DNA of 55,307 bases, from positions 9,762 through 65,068 of the forward strand of contig NZ_JAIJZW010000011.1 of assembly GCF_019753765.1 (NCBI RefSeq). Direction: 5' to 3'. The translations under genes were made by a program, and so were the position numbers. The stretch is from Microbacterium marinilacus (lineage in GTDB: Bacteria > Actinomycetota > Actinomycetes > Actinomycetales > Microbacteriaceae). Positions 37,086 through 46,380 of this stretch are shown in pieces (position 1 is the stretch's first letter; each line of letters opens with the position of its first letter). The notes under the pieces were generated by a model. That model searched no databases, was not told where the DNA came from, and was given only the letters and a program-made list of their open reading frames with translations.

Positions 37086-38180
37086 TCAGCGCGTCGGGCG
37101 GAAGGCCCTGATGTACTGCGGTGGCCAGATGCTCTCCGGCGCCTCGCCCAGCTCCCCGGCGGCGCGCAGGCCGAAGTGCGGGTCGCGCAGCCACTCTCGC
37201 GCCGCGAAGATCGCGTCGGCATCGCCGTCCCGGAGGATCTGCTCGGCCTGGACCCCCGACGTGATGATGCCCACCGCGGCGACGGGAGCGTCCGAGAGCT
37301 CGCGCACCCGCGCGGCGAACGGCACCTGGTACCCCGGGCCCACCGCGAGCTGCTGGTGGGCGACGAGCCCGGCGCTCGAGACGTCGATGAGGTCGGCGCC
37401 GGCGTCGACCGCCCAGCGCGACACCTGCGCGACGTCGTCGGGCTCCAGGCCGCCGGGCGCGGCGTCGGACGCCGAGAAGCGCACGAGCACCGGCACGCCC
37501 TCGCCGGCCTCGGCGCGCACCGCGCGGACGACGTCGACGACGACGCGCGCACGGTTCTCGAGCGTGCCGCCCCATTCGTCGGAGCGACGGTTGCTGAGCG
37601 GCGAGAGGAACTCGTGCAGCAGGTATCCGTGCGCGGCGTGCACCTCCAGCACGTCGAACCCGGCGTCGAGCGCGCGGCGCGTCGCGGCGCGGAACGCCTC
37701 GACGAGCGCCTCGATCCCGGACGCGTCCAGGGCGACCGGCTCGGCGAAGCCCTCGTAGGCGACCGCCGAGGGGGCGACGGCGGTCCAGCCGCCGTCTGCG
37801 GCCGGCACGCTGCCGTGGAGCGCGAGGCCGTCGCGCGTGGCGAACGGCCACCACGTCGACCCCTTGCGGCCGGCGTGCGCCAGCTGGATGCCCGCGAGCG
37901 ACCCGCGCGCGTGGATCGCGTCGACGACCGGGCGCCAGGCGTCGCGCTGGTCGTCGTTCCAGATGCCGGTGTCGCGCGGGGAGATCCGCCCCTCGGGAAC
38001 CACGGCGGTGGCCTCCGCCACGACGAGTCCCGCGCCGCCCGACGCGAACTGCGCCAGGTGCACGTGGTGCCAGTCGTTCGGCACTCCCTCCTCGGCGGAG
38101 TACTGACACATCGGCGCCACCCACAGGCGGTTGCGGAAGGTCGTCTCGCGCAGGGTCAGGGGGCTGAACAACAGGCTCAT
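37086..38180 (-). CDS. NADH:flavin oxidoreductase, YqjM-class old yellow enzyme
   Basis: 364 aa FMN TIM barrel. Cys25 in VAPMCQYSA is the redox-tuning cysteine of the YqjM class; the substrate pair appears in EVHAAHGYLLHEFLSPLSN, and GGTLENRARV and IITSGVQAEQIL follow. It reduces activated C=C bonds of enones or nitro-compounds with NAD(P)H. Monocistronic, divergent from nnrD. Confidence 0.93.
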   Translation of the reverse strand: MSLLFSPLTLRETTFRNRLWVAPMCQYSAEEGVPNDWHHVHLAQFASGGAGLVVAEATAVVPEGRISPRDTGIWNDDQRDAWRPVVDAIHARGSLAGIQLAHAGRKGSTWWPFATRDGLALHGSVPAADGGWTAVAPSAVAYEGFAEPVALDASGIEALVEAFRAATRRALDAGFDVLEVHAAHGYLLHEFLSPLSNRRSDEWGGTLENRARVVVDVVRAVRAEAGEGVPVLVRFSASDAAPGGLEPDDVAQVSRWAVDAGADLIDVSSAGLVAHQQLAVGPGYQVPFAARVRELSDAPVAAVGIITSGVQAEQILRDGDADAIFAAREWLRDPHFGLRAAGELGEAPESIWPPQYIRAFRPTR

Positions 38181-38229
38181 GTATCTCCGATCGCACCGGA
38201 CCCCCGGCGGGGGACGTCGCGGTGGGCGT

Positions 38230-38235
38230 TATCGT
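38230..38235 (+). promoter_or_regulatory. Putative -10 hexamer for leaderless nnrD
   Basis: TATCGT ends 7 nt before ATG 38243; no ribosome site in between. Confidence 0.45.
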
Positions 38236-38242
38236 GGCGGGC

Positions 38243-39130
38243 ATGACGGCACGCGAGTGGACCGCGCGGGACGCGGCAGGCGTCCTGCAGGTGCCAACGG
38301 CGACCTCCCACAAGTATTCCCGGGGAGTGGTGGGCCTGCGCACCGGCTCGCCCGCCTACCCGGGGGCCGCGGTGCTGACGGTCGAGGGGGCGGCGCGCGC
38401 CGGGGCCGGGATGGTGCGCTGGCTCGGGGAACCGGAGGTGGCGCGGCTCGTGCTGCACCGCCGGCCCGAGACCGTGACCGGCGAGGGGCGCACCGACGCG
38501 TGGGTGCTCGGGTCGGGTGTGGACGCGCGGTCGCGGCCGGACGAGGTGCGCGCGGCGATGCTCGGAGCCCTGCGGTCGGGCGCGCCCACGGTCGTCGACG
38601 CCGGCGCGCTCGACCTCGCCGCGGAGGCGCGGGGTCCGATCGTCGTCACGCCGCACGACGGCGAGCTGCGCGAGGTGCGCATCCCCCTCGGCCTCGGCGT
38701 CGACGACCTCGAGGGGGAGGACCCGCTGCAGGACCGCCTGCGGCGCGGCTTCGACGAGCGGCTGCTGGTGGCGCGCGAGACCGCCGTCGCGCTCGGCGGC
38801 GTCGTGCTGCTGAAGGGCGCGGTGACGATCGTCGCCGCGCCGACCGGGTGGTGGACGGCCGTGCGCGCGGGCACGCCCTGGCTCGCGACCGCGGGCACCG
38901 GCGACGTCCTCGCCGGCGCCATCGGGGCGCTGGCCGCCGCCGCGGCGGCGAACGGCCCGATCGACGCCGACGCCCTGGGGCCGGTGGCGGCGACGGGCGC
39001 GTGGCTGCACGGCCACGCGGGGCGTCTGGCCTCGGGGGTCGCCGGCGGTGAGGCCGGTCACCCCGTCACGGCTCTGGACGTCGCCGCGCACCTGCCGGCC
39101 GCGTACGCGGCGGCGCTCGCCGCTTCCTAG
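38243..39130 (+). CDS. nnrD: ADP-dependent NAD(P)H-hydrate dehydratase
   Basis: 295 aa ribokinase-like fold. KYSRGVVGLRTGSPAYPGAAVLTVEGAARAGAGMV at the N-terminus, VTPHDGEL, and the nucleotide site TAGTGDVLAGAIGAL (about 219-233) are characteristic. Repairs hydrated NADH/NADPH using ADP; the epimerase partner NnrE is not fused here. Its TAG stop forms part of the -10 hexamer of the next gene. Confidence 0.93.
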   Translation: MTAREWTARDAAGVLQVPTATSHKYSRGVVGLRTGSPAYPGAAVLTVEGAARAGAGMVRWLGEPEVARLVLHRRPETVTGEGRTDAWVLGSGVDARSRPDEVRAAMLGALRSGAPTVVDAGALDLAAEARGPIVVTPHDGELREVRIPLGLGVDDLEGEDPLQDRLRRGFDERLLVARETAVALGGVVLLKGAVTIVAAPTGWWTAVRAGTPWLATAGTGDVLAGAIGALAAAAAANGPIDADALGPVAATGAWLHGHAGRLASGVAGGEAGHPVTALDVAAHLPAAYAAALAAS

Positions 39131-39133
39131 GAT
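39128..39133 (+). promoter_or_regulatory. Putative -10 hexamer for leaderless membrane protein
   Basis: TAGGAT, whose first three bases are the nnrD stop codon, ends 6 nt before GTG 39140. Confidence 0.5.
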
Positions 39134-39139
39134 GGTCGC

Positions 39140-40480
39140 GTGCAGACACGTCGGTTCGGTGCGGCGCGCGCCGGCGGGGGACGCGGCGTGAGGGCCTGGC
39201 TGTGGGCCGGCTTCCTCGTCGTGCACGCTCTCGTGGCCTGGCTGGGCTGGGCGCTGCCGAACCAGCCGATGGGCGACGTGTACCTCGTGTACGAGCCCTG
39301 GTCGACGTCTGCGCTGCAGGGCGCCGGCGTCGTGGGGATCACCGAGGACTGGGTGTACCCGCATCTCGCGCTCGCGCCCATGATCCTCGCGCACGCCTTC
39401 GCGTGGCTCGGCGGCTACACGGTGGCGTGGGCGGTCCTGGTGACCCTGCTCGACGCCGTGGGCTTCTGGCTGCTGCTGGGCGACGGCCGTTCCCGTGGCC
39501 GACGGGCGGCGGCGCGGTTCTGGCTCGCTTTCGCGCTGCTCCTCGGCCCGGTCGGGATGTACCGCATCGACGCCGTCACGGTGCCGCTCGCCGTCGTCGG
39601 GCTGCTGCTGCTCGCGCGGAGGCCCCTCGTCGCGTCGGCGCTTCTGGCAGCGGGGGCGTGGATCAAGGTGTGGCCCGCGGCGCTGCTCGCTGCGGCCGTC
39701 GTCGCCGTCCGCCGCCGCGGGGAGGTGCTCTCCGGCGCGCTCGTGACGACGGCGGTCATCGTCGTCGTCGTGCTGCTGTCGGGCGGGGCCGCGCATCTGC
39801 TCGGCTTCGTCACGGCCCAGACCGGCCGGGGGCTGCAGCTCGAGGCGCCCGTGAGCACGGCGTACGTGTGGGGGGATGCGCTCGGAGTGGAGGGCTGGTG
39901 GCTGTTCTACGACGACCAGATCCTGACGTTCCAGGTGACCGGCCCCAACGTCGACGTCGTGATCGCGCTGATGACGCCGCTGCTCGCGGCCGTGGCGCTC
40001 GCGCTCATGCTGATGGGCGCGGTGAAGGTGCGCCGCGGCGCCTCGGTCCTCCGGCTGCTCCCGCCTCTCGCCCTCGCGCTGGTCGCCGCGCTGATCGCCC
40101 TGAACAAGGTGGGCTCGCCGCAGTTCCACGACTGGCTGATCGCCCCGCTCGTGCTCTGGATCGTCCTCGACCGGCGACGGGCCCGGCCGCTCGCGGCGCT
40201 CGCCCTCGTGGCGGCGGCGCTGACGCAGGCCGTGTACCCGGTTCTGTACGGTGGCCTGCTCGCCGCCGAGCCTGTCGCCGTGTCGGTGCTGACCGCTCGC
40301 AACGTCGTCGTCGTCGCGCTCATGGTGTGGGCGATCGTCCGGCTCGCACGGGTGCCCGTCCCCGATCGCGTCCGCGTGCCCCGCGGGACCGTGCCGGCCG
40401 TGGGGCGCACCATCGGAGGGGGTGCGCCGGCCCGTCCGGCCATCGCCGCGCCGGACGGCGAGAGTCCGGGAAGCCCGTAG
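39140..40480 (+). CDS. GT87/DUF2029-like polyprenyl-phosphate-dependent membrane glycosyltransferase
   Basis: 446 aa, about 10-11 membrane helices. After TM1 an extracytoplasmic loop (NQPMGDVYLVYEPWS) carries acidic residues in the place of the GT-C catalytic motif, and GAWIKVWPAALL resembles GT87 mannosyltransferases (PimE relatives). Probably transfers a hexose from a polyprenyl-phosphate donor to a cell-envelope glycolipid or glycan. Family assignment moderate. GTG 39140 is 9 nt after nnrD; the tail (about 410-446) is disordered. Confidence 0.72.
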   Translation: MQTRRFGAARAGGGRGVRAWLWAGFLVVHALVAWLGWALPNQPMGDVYLVYEPWSTSALQGAGVVGITEDWVYPHLALAPMILAHAFAWLGGYTVAWAVLVTLLDAVGFWLLLGDGRSRGRRAAARFWLAFALLLGPVGMYRIDAVTVPLAVVGLLLLARRPLVASALLAAGAWIKVWPAALLAAAVVAVRRRGEVLSGALVTTAVIVVVVLLSGGAAHLLGFVTAQTGRGLQLEAPVSTAYVWGDALGVEGWWLFYDDQILTFQVTGPNVDVVIALMTPLLAAVALALMLMGAVKVRRGASVLRLLPPLALALVAALIALNKVGSPQFHDWLIAPLVLWIVLDRRRARPLAALALVAAALTQAVYPVLYGGLLAAEPVAVSVLTARNVVVVALMVWAIVRLARVPVPDRVRVPRGTVPAVGRTIGGGAPARPAIAAPDGESPGSP

Positions 40481-40532
40481 GCCGGAAGACCACGCGCCGA
40501 GAGGCGCCAGACCGAGGAAGAGGACCACCGCC

Positions 40533-40850
40533 ATGCTCGTCGCCTTCTCCGTCGCCCCCTCCGGGGCGGCCGCCGACAACCCGGACGGCTCCGTCCATGA
40601 CGCCGTCGCCGCCGCGGTCAAGGTCGTGCGCGATTCCGGCCTGCCTCATCGCACGACGTCGATGTTCACCGAGATCGAGGGCGAGACCTGGGACGAGGTG
40701 ATGGACGTCGTCAAGCGCGCGACCGAGGCCGTCCTGCCGTTCGGCAGCCGCGTCTCGCTGGTGCTGAAGGCCGATATCCGTCCCGGCCGTTCCGGGGAGA
40801 TCGACGGCAAGATCGAGCGTCTCGAGGCCGCGATCTCCGATCTGGAGTGA
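40533..40850 (+). CDS. MTH1187-type thiamine-binding protein
   Basis: 105 aa ferredoxin-like fold: MLVAFSVAPSG, SVHDAVAAAVKVVRDSGLPHRTTSMFTEIEG, then SRVSLVLKADIRPGRSGEIDGKIERL. Matches the small DUF77/YkoF-related family that binds thiamine or a related pyrimidine and forms tetramers; role poorly known. GAGGAAGAGGACC precedes ATG 40533. No TPP riboswitch was seen upstream. Confidence 0.85.
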   Translation: MLVAFSVAPSGAAADNPDGSVHDAVAAAVKVVRDSGLPHRTTSMFTEIEGETWDEVMDVVKRATEAVLPFGSRVSLVLKADIRPGRSGEIDGKIERLEAAISDLE

Positions 40851-40865
40851 CGCGCGGACGGGCGC

Positions 40866-41780
40866 TCAGGCGTTCTGGATGCGCGCCAGGGAGCGCCGAG
40901 CGAGCGCCATGAACTCGGCCGTCGCGGGCGAGATCGATCCGCGGCGGCGGGTGATGAACGCGTAGCTCTCCTCGACGGCCGGCTCCAGGCGGGTCCACGA
41001 CAGCCCGCGGTCCGCCATCACCGACCGCCCGACGTGGTACGACACCAGCGAGTCGCCCACGCCCTGCGCGGCCAGCTCGAGGGCGTGCGTCTGGAACTCG
41101 ACCTCGATGATCGGCTCGAGGACGATGCCGGCTGACTGGGCACGTTCCAGCAGGGATACGCGGAGGGGATCGCTCGTCGACCAGCGAGCCTCCGAGAGGA
41201 TGAGCTTCCGCGTCGCCAGGGTCGCGATGTCGATCGGGGCCGCGGTGTTCGCCTTCTCCCGGGAGACGTAGACGACCTGGTCGACGAACGCCGTGCGGGA
41301 GACCTGCAGCTCGCGGGCGTCTATCGGCAGCTGGACCAGCCCGGCCTCGATGCGTCCGGCGCGCACGGCATCGGCGACCTCGGCGGAGTTGAGGCCGGTG
41401 ACCTGGATCTGGACCCCGGGATGCAGGGAGTGGAACTCGCGGATCAGGTCCGTGAGCAGGTACAGGTGCGCGCTGTTGAACGTGCCGAACGACACGGTGC
41501 CCTCCTCCAGGGCGCGCACGCTCCGGCCGAGCTTCGTGATCTCCACGACGTCACCGATCGCCTTCTCGGCGAGCGGCAGCAGCTGCTTGCCCGCGTCGGT
41601 GAGCAGCACGCGGCGCGACGTCCGCGTGAACAGCCGCACGTCGAGGGTCCGCTCCAGCACGGTGATCTGCTCGGAGAGGCTCGGCTGCGCGATCCGCAGC
41701 TCGAGGGCGGCGGCCGCGAAGGTGCCGAGCCGCGCGGCGGTGACGAAGTACTCGAGCTGGCGGATCGTCGGGAGCGGCAT
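40866..41780 (-). CDS. LysR-family transcriptional regulator
   Basis: 304 aa. HTH at 1-60 (TIRQLEYFVTAARLGTFAAAALELRIAQPSLSEQITVLERTL), linker helix and a two-lobed effector domain (GTVSFGTFNSAHLYLLTDLIREFH). Divergent from the SDR/ABC/racemase/monooxygenase cluster across an 85-nt promoter region with an inverted repeat; probably its activator. GAGGAAGGTGCGCC precedes ATG. Confidence 0.93.
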   Translation of the reverse strand: MPLPTIRQLEYFVTAARLGTFAAAALELRIAQPSLSEQITVLERTLDVRLFTRTSRRVLLTDAGKQLLPLAEKAIGDVVEITKLGRSVRALEEGTVSFGTFNSAHLYLLTDLIREFHSLHPGVQIQVTGLNSAEVADAVRAGRIEAGLVQLPIDARELQVSRTAFVDQVVYVSREKANTAAPIDIATLATRKLILSEARWSTSDPLRVSLLERAQSAGIVLEPIIEVEFQTHALELAAQGVGDSLVSYHVGRSVMADRGLSWTRLEPAVEESYAFITRRRGSISPATAEFMALARRSLARIQNA

Positions 41781-41808
41781 GGCGCACCTTCCTCAAGGTT
41801 TTACCTAT

Positions 41809-41845
41809 CGCGAACATACAACAATCAGGCTTGTCCTAGTTCGCG
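41809..41845. promoter_or_regulatory. Long inverted repeat in LysR/SDR intergenic region
   Basis: CGCGAAC (41809-41815) and GTTCGCG (41839-41845) are perfect 7-bp arms 23 nt apart, enclosing ACAA-N9-TTGT, a shorter dyad. Layout suits a LysR tetramer site. Confidence 0.5.
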
Positions 41846-41865
41846 GATCCCGATTCGATGAACGG

Positions 41866-42609
41866 GTGCCACATCTGAACGAGGGACAGGACCTGACCAC
41901 GGCGACCGGCGTCGCCCTCATCACGGGCGCCGCCAGCGGCATGGGGCTGAGCACCGCCGAGCTTTTCCTGAGCCGCGGGTGGACCGTGCTGGCGCTCGAC
42001 ATCACCGCGGCCGCGATCGAGCCGACGGGGTCGGGCCGGCTGATCGCCCTCGCCGCCGACGTCCGCTCCCGCGACGCGGTGTCGGCGGCGATCGGCGCGG
42101 CGTTGCCGGAGGGCGAGCGGATCGACGTCGTCGCCAACATCGCCGGCGTCTATCCTCCGACCACGCTCGACACCTACACCGACGAGCTCTACCGCCGGGT
42201 CTTCGACATCAACGTGCTCGGCGTGCTGAACGTCATCGCCGCGGCCCGCCCCTGGCTGCGCGAGGGAGCCAGCGTCGTCAACTTCGCCTCGGTGGACGCC
42301 TACGAGGTGTCGCGGGGCCAGCTGCTCTACGGCGCCTCGAAGGCCGCGGTGGTCATGCTGACGAAGTCGCTGGCACTCGAGCTCGCGCCGGCTCGCATCC
42401 GCGTGAACGGGATCGCGCCGGGCTGGGTGGCGACGCCGGGGAACGCCGCCACGGGCCGGATGGAGGCCGCCGCGGCGTCGATCCCGCTGGGGCGCGTGGC
42501 CCAGCCTGCCGAGATCGCCGCCTGGGTGTGGCTCATCTCCCACGGCGAGCACGCGGGCTTCCTGACGGGCGAGACGATCGTCCTCGCCGGCGGCGACGTG
42601 ATGCGATGA
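41866..42609 (+). CDS. Short-chain dehydrogenase/reductase
   Basis: 247 aa. Cofactor motif [13 protein letters not shown]..., active site Ser...YGASK and C-terminal [13 protein letters not shown]. Start uncertain: GTG 41866 is the first in-frame choice, while a purine-rich GAGGGACAGG lies inside the coding start, so translation could begin slightly later. An ATG at 41858 opens a six-codon ORF just ahead. First gene of a plus-strand cluster; overlaps the next SDR by 4 nt. Substrate unknown. Confidence 0.88.
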   Translation: MPHLNEGQDLTTATGVALITGAASGMGLSTAELFLSRGWTVLALDITAAAIEPTGSGRLIALAADVRSRDAVSAAIGAALPEGERIDVVANIAGVYPPTTLDTYTDELYRRVFDINVLGVLNVIAAARPWLREGASVVNFASVDAYEVSRGQLLYGASKAAVVMLTKSLALELAPARIRVNGIAPGWVATPGNAATGRMEAAAASIPLGRVAQPAEIAAWVWLISHGEHAGFLTGETIVLAGGDVMR

Positions 42610-43319
42610 GCGCCGTCGTGATCACCGGGGCCGCGAGCGGGCAGGGCGCCGCCCACGCCGCCGTGCTGAGCGCCGCCGGTCATCGCGTCGTCATCGCCGA
42701 CGTCCAGGACGAGGCGGGCGAGACCCTCGCCGCCGGGCTGCGGGCGACCGGTGGGGACGCTGTGTACCGCCGCCTCGACGTCGGCGACGAGGGCGGCTGG
42801 GCCGCGCTCGCGGACGAGCTGCGCGAGCGGCCCGAGCCGGTGCACGGTCTGGTGAACAACGCGGGCATCCTGCGCCACGCCCTCATCGCCGACACCTCGG
42901 TGGACGCGTGGGCGCGGCAGGAGCGGGTGAACTCGCTCGGGGCGTTCCTCGGCATCCGGACGATCGCCCCGCTGATCGTCGACGGCGGGGCCATCGTGAA
43001 CGTCTCCTCGACCGCCGCGCTCGTGGGGTCGACCGGATACGCCGCCTACTCCGCCTCCAAGGCCGCCCTGCTCGCGCTGACACGCGTCGCCGCCGTCGAG
43101 CTCGCGCCTCGGATCCGTGTGAACGCGATCTGTCCCGGAGGCGTGGCCACGCCGATGAACGACGACGAGCCGCCGGGAGGCAGCAGCTCGGGCACCCCGC
43201 TCGGGCGCAGAGCCCGACCGGAGGAGGTGACCCCGTTGATCCGCTACCTGCTCTCGGACGCCGCGTCGTTCGTGACGGGCTCCGTGTTCACGATCGACGG
43301 CGGCCTCACCGCGACCTGA
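42606..43319 (+). CDS. Short-chain dehydrogenase/reductase
   Basis: 237 aa. [23 protein letters not shown], Ser in [15 protein letters not shown] catalytic pair and VFTIDGGLT at the end: a full-length classical SDR. ATGA overlap with the upstream SDR implies coupled expression and perhaps sequential oxidations or a heteromeric enzyme. Confidence 0.92.
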   Translation: MSAVVITGAASGQGAAHAAVLSAAGHRVVIADVQDEAGETLAAGLRATGGDAVYRRLDVGDEGGWAALADELRERPEPVHGLVNNAGILRHALIADTSVDAWARQERVNSLGAFLGIRTIAPLIVDGGAIVNVSSTAALVGSTGYAAYSASKAALLALTRVAAVELAPRIRVNAICPGGVATPMNDDEPPGGSSSGTPLGRRARPEEVTPLIRYLLSDAASFVTGSVFTIDGGLTAT

Positions 43320-43359
43320 CCAGTCCCACCCCACCCGATACAGCGGAAGGACCCCACCC

Positions 43360-44247
43360 ATGCACCGAGACACCCCCCTCCCTGGCGCGCGAAGGCTCGC
43401 CCTGCGAGCCGGCGCCGCCGCGTCCGTCGCCCTCGGCCTGGCCCTGGCCGGCTGCTCCAGCGCCGGACCCGCCACGTCGTCCGTCGCCGCCGACTGCACG
43501 CCCGCACACGACGACCTCACCACCTTCACCGAGGGGACCCTCACGGTCGGGGTGCCCGAGAACCTGCCCTACTCCGGCACCAGCGGCACCGACGCCACCG
43601 GCGCCGACGTCGACCTGCTGAAGCTCGTCGCGGAGACCGAGTGCCTCGAGATCGCCTACGTGCCGATCACCTACGCGAACGGCATCGCGATGATCACCGA
43701 GCAGCACAAGGCCGACGTCATCACCGGCGGCTGGTACGTGACGGAGGATCGCGCGAAGCAGGTCGGCTTCACGAGCCCCACCCAGTACGACGCGATGGCG
43801 ATCGTCTCGGCGGACGGCATCAGCACGGTCGACGAGCTGCTGGAGGTCGGCGACGTCGGCTCGGGCGCCGGATTCTCCTGGGAGGCGGACTCGTCCGCCC
43901 TGCTGGGCGACAGCTACAAGAGCTATCCCGGCACGGTCGAGATGAAGCAGGACCTGGTCAACGGCCGGATCCAGGCGTCCCTCGACGGCTACGCCGTCGC
44001 GCTGATCGCCTACGAGGGCACCGACTTCGAGGTCGAGGCCGTCGAGCCGGACTCCCGGATCGCGGTCACCGAGGACCCGCCGATCATCTCGTACCCGATC
44101 GACCCCGACAACCAGGCGCTCTCGGATGCCGTCAGCGAGCTGATCGACGGCTGGCGCGAGGACGGCACGCTCGCCGACGTCCTCGGCGAGTACGACCTGG
44201 CCGACCTCATCGTCCCGGCCGACGTGGCCGCGACCTCCCTCCGCTGA
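43360..44247 (+). CDS. Solute-binding lipoprotein of amino-acid-type ABC transporter
   Basis: 295 aa. Basic n-region, hydrophobic core and lipobox LAGC (Cys32), then an SBP_bac_3 fold (TLTVGVPENLPYSGTSGTDATGADVDLLKLVAETE; ITGGWYVTEDRAKQVGFTSPT). Cys46 and Cys95-region residues may form a disulphide. Precedes its ATPase and two permeases; the intergenic hairpins probably stabilise this highly expressed cistron. Ligand unknown. Confidence 0.92.
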   Translation: MHRDTPLPGARRLALRAGAAASVALGLALAGCSSAGPATSSVAADCTPAHDDLTTFTEGTLTVGVPENLPYSGTSGTDATGADVDLLKLVAETECLEIAYVPITYANGIAMITEQHKADVITGGWYVTEDRAKQVGFTSPTQYDAMAIVSADGISTVDELLEVGDVGSGAGFSWEADSSALLGDSYKSYPGTVEMKQDLVNGRIQASLDGYAVALIAYEGTDFEVEAVEPDSRIAVTEDPPIISYPIDPDNQALSDAVSELIDGWREDGTLADVLGEYDLADLIVPADVAATSLR

Positions 44248-44277
44248 CCCCTCGACGGGGTCGGCCGGCGGCCGGCC
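44246..44277 (+). other. Intercistronic hairpin pair
   Basis: GACCCC-TCGAC-GGGGTC followed at once by GGCCGG-CGG-CCGGCC, just after the binding-protein stop. Likely an attenuator or mRNA-stability element that raises binding protein over ATPase levels. Confidence 0.5.
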
Positions 44278-44303
44278 CCGTCCCTACCCAGAGAGGAGCT
44301 GCT

Positions 44304-45089
44304 GTGCCCAGCCCCCTTCTCACCCAGCAGAACGAGCTGGCCATGGCCGGGGTCGAGATCGAGCACCTGTCGAAGAGCTTCGGCAGCAACCTCGTCCTCG
44401 ACGACATCTCGATGTCGGTCCGCCCCGGCAGCGTCACGGCCCTGATCGGGCCCTCCGGCTCCGGCAAGAGCACCCTGCTGCGGTGCGTGAACCTGCTGGA
44501 GACCCCCGACGCCGGTCGCGTCACGGTCGGCAGCCAGTCGATCGACGCCGGGACCCCGCTGCCCGCCAAGGACCTCCTGGCGCTGCGTCGCCAGATCGGC
44601 ATGGTCTTCCAGTCCTTCAACCTGTTCCCGCACCTCACCGTGCTGCGCAACATCGCCTTCCCGCAGGAGAGGATCCTCGGACGCAGCCGCGAGGAGGCCG
44701 AGGCCCGCGCGCTCACGCTCCTCGAGCGCGTGGGTCTGCGCGACAAGGCGGGCGCCCACCCCGCCCGGTGCTCAGGCGGGCAGCAGCAGCGCATCGCGAT
44801 CGTCCGTGCCCTGGCGCTCGGACCGCGCGCCATGCTGTTCGACGAGCCCACGAGCGCGCTCGACCCCGAGGTGGGCGTCGAGGTGCTCGCCGTGATGCGG
44901 GAGCTCGCGGACACGGGGATGACGATGATCGTCGTCACCCACGAGATGCAGTTCGCGCGCGACGTCTCCGACCACCTGGTCGTCATGGCGGACGGTCGGA
45001 TCATCGAGGAGGGCGAGCCGGGACGGATCATGTCCGATCCGCGCGAGGAGCGCACGCGCCGCTTCCTGTCCGCCGTGATGGGGCGCTGA
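44304..45089 (+). CDS. Amino-acid-type ABC transporter ATP-binding protein
   Basis: 261 aa from GTG 44304 (AGGAG upstream); ATG 44343 is an alternative. Walker A GPSGSGKST, FQSFNLFPH, signature CSGGQQQRIAIVRAL (the usual Leu before SGGQ is Cys), Walker B AMLFDEPTSALD and VTHEMQF. Works with the two permeases downstream. Confidence 0.94.
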   Translation: MPSPLLTQQNELAMAGVEIEHLSKSFGSNLVLDDISMSVRPGSVTALIGPSGSGKSTLLRCVNLLETPDAGRVTVGSQSIDAGTPLPAKDLLALRRQIGMVFQSFNLFPHLTVLRNIAFPQERILGRSREEAEARALTLLERVGLRDKAGAHPARCSGGQQQRIAIVRALALGPRAMLFDEPTSALDPEVGVEVLAVMRELADTGMTMIVVTHEMQFARDVSDHLVVMADGRIIEEGEPGRIMSDPREERTRRFLSAVMGR

Positions 45090-45094
45090 TCCGC

Positions 45095-45736
45095 ATGCCG
45101 GAGGTCGTCTCGATCGTCCTGCTGGGCCTGCCCCTGACTCTCCTCGTCACGGCGCTGTCGTTCGCGATCGGACTGGTCGGAGGGGTGCCCATCATGCTCG
45201 GGCTGCGGTCGCGCTTCGCGCCCGTGCGCCTGTCGCTGCGCCTCGTCGTGGACCTCGTCCGCGGCGTGCCGCCGCTCGTGTGGCTGTTCCTGCTCTACTT
45301 CGGCGTGTCCGTCGGCTCGGTCCGGCTCGACTCGCTCACCGCGGCGGTGCTGGCGCTCGGCGTGATCTCGTCCGCCTATCTCGCGGAGATCTACCGGGGC
45401 GGCTTCGCGACGCTGCCCGGCGGGCAGGCCGAGGCGGCCGCCGCGCTCGGGCTCAGCCGGGCGACGTCGTTCGGCCGGATCCTGGCCCCGCAGGCGCTGC
45501 GCACCGCGCTGCCCTCCATGACCGCGTTCCTGCTGTCGCTCATCAAGGACTCGTCCCTGGCCTCCACGATCGGCGTCGCCGACATGGTCTTCCAGGCGAA
45601 CCTCTTCACCCGGCAGAACACCGCCGAGGGCGGCTTCACGGCGTTCTTCGTCGCCGCGGCCGTCTACCTCGTCATCAGCGTCCCCATCGCGATCCTCGCG
45701 AGACGCCTCGACACCCGGATGCAGAGGAGCCGCTGA
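45095..45736 (+). CDS. Amino-acid-type ABC transporter permease, first subunit
   Basis: 213 aa, about five membrane helices. EAA loop GGQAEAAAALGLSRATSFGRILAPQALRTALPSM. Starts 5 nt after the ATPase stop and ends in a TGATG overlap with the second permease. Confidence 0.92.
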   Translation: MPEVVSIVLLGLPLTLLVTALSFAIGLVGGVPIMLGLRSRFAPVRLSLRLVVDLVRGVPPLVWLFLLYFGVSVGSVRLDSLTAAVLALGVISSAYLAEIYRGGFATLPGGQAEAAAALGLSRATSFGRILAPQALRTALPSMTAFLLSLIKDSSLASTIGVADMVFQANLFTRQNTAEGGFTAFFVAAAVYLVISVPIAILARRLDTRMQRSR

Positions 45737-46380
45737 TGGGCGCCCTGGAACACCTGCCGGTGCTCGGCCGGGGTCTGGTCGTCAGCCTCGAGCTGACCGC
45801 CATCTCCGTCGTCTTCGGCTACGCGCTCGGGCTGCTGCTGGCGCTGGGGGTCGCGTCCCGCAGGCCGTGGCTGAAGTGGCCGACGCTGGTGGTCGTCGAG
45901 ATCGGCCGGGGCATCTCCGCGCTCGTCGTGCTCTACATCGTCTACTTCGGGCTGCCGTCGCTCGACATCGTGTTCGACTCGTTCTGGTCGGCCGCGGTGG
46001 GCCTGACCTTCACGGCCGGCGCCTATTCGTCGGAGATGATCCGCGCCGGCATCCAGTCGGTGCCCCGGGGCCAGACCGAGGCGGCGTCCGCGCTCGGCCT
46101 GACCGGCATGACGTCGTTCCTCCGGATCGTCCTGCCGCAGGGGCTGCGATCGGCCATCCCCGCGCTCATGGGGCTCGCCATCATGTCGTTCCAGGCCACC
46201 TCGCTGGCCTACTCGATCTCGGTCGGCGAGCTCATGGGCGAGTCCTATCGCGCCGCGGCCGTCACGTTCGAGTACCTGCAGGTGTACGCGATCACGGGCC
46301 TGATCTACGCCGTGATCTCCGTGCCGGCGACGTGGCTGTCCGTGATGGTCGAGCGGCGGCTCGCGCGGGGGCACGCGTGA
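45736..46380 (+). CDS. Amino-acid-type ABC transporter permease, second subunit
   Basis: 214 aa, about five membrane helices. EAA loop GQTEAASALGLTGMTSFLRIVLPQGLRSAIPAL. GAGGAGCCGCTG precedes ATG 45736. With the preceding gene it forms a heterodimeric channel, unlike the single-permease importer at 25439-26227. Confidence 0.92.
   Translation: MGALEHLPVLGRGLVVSLELTAISVVFGYALGLLLALGVASRRPWLKWPTLVVVEIGRGISALVVLYIVYFGLPSLDIVFDSFWSAAVGLTFTAGAYSSEMIRAGIQSVPRGQTEAASALGLTGMTSFLRIVLPQGLRSAIPALMGLAIMSFQATSLAYSISVGELMGESYRAAAVTFEYLQVYAITGLIYAVISVPATWLSVMVERRLARGHA

Noticed and set aside
40481..40532. TPP riboswitch before the thiamine-binding protein gene
   Set aside because: The 52-nt gap is too short and lacks the conserved CUGAGA core.
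41821..41860. tRNA-like fragment (a GTTCG-containing loop) in the LysR/SDR intergenic region
   Set aside because: No acceptor or anticodon stems can be formed around it.
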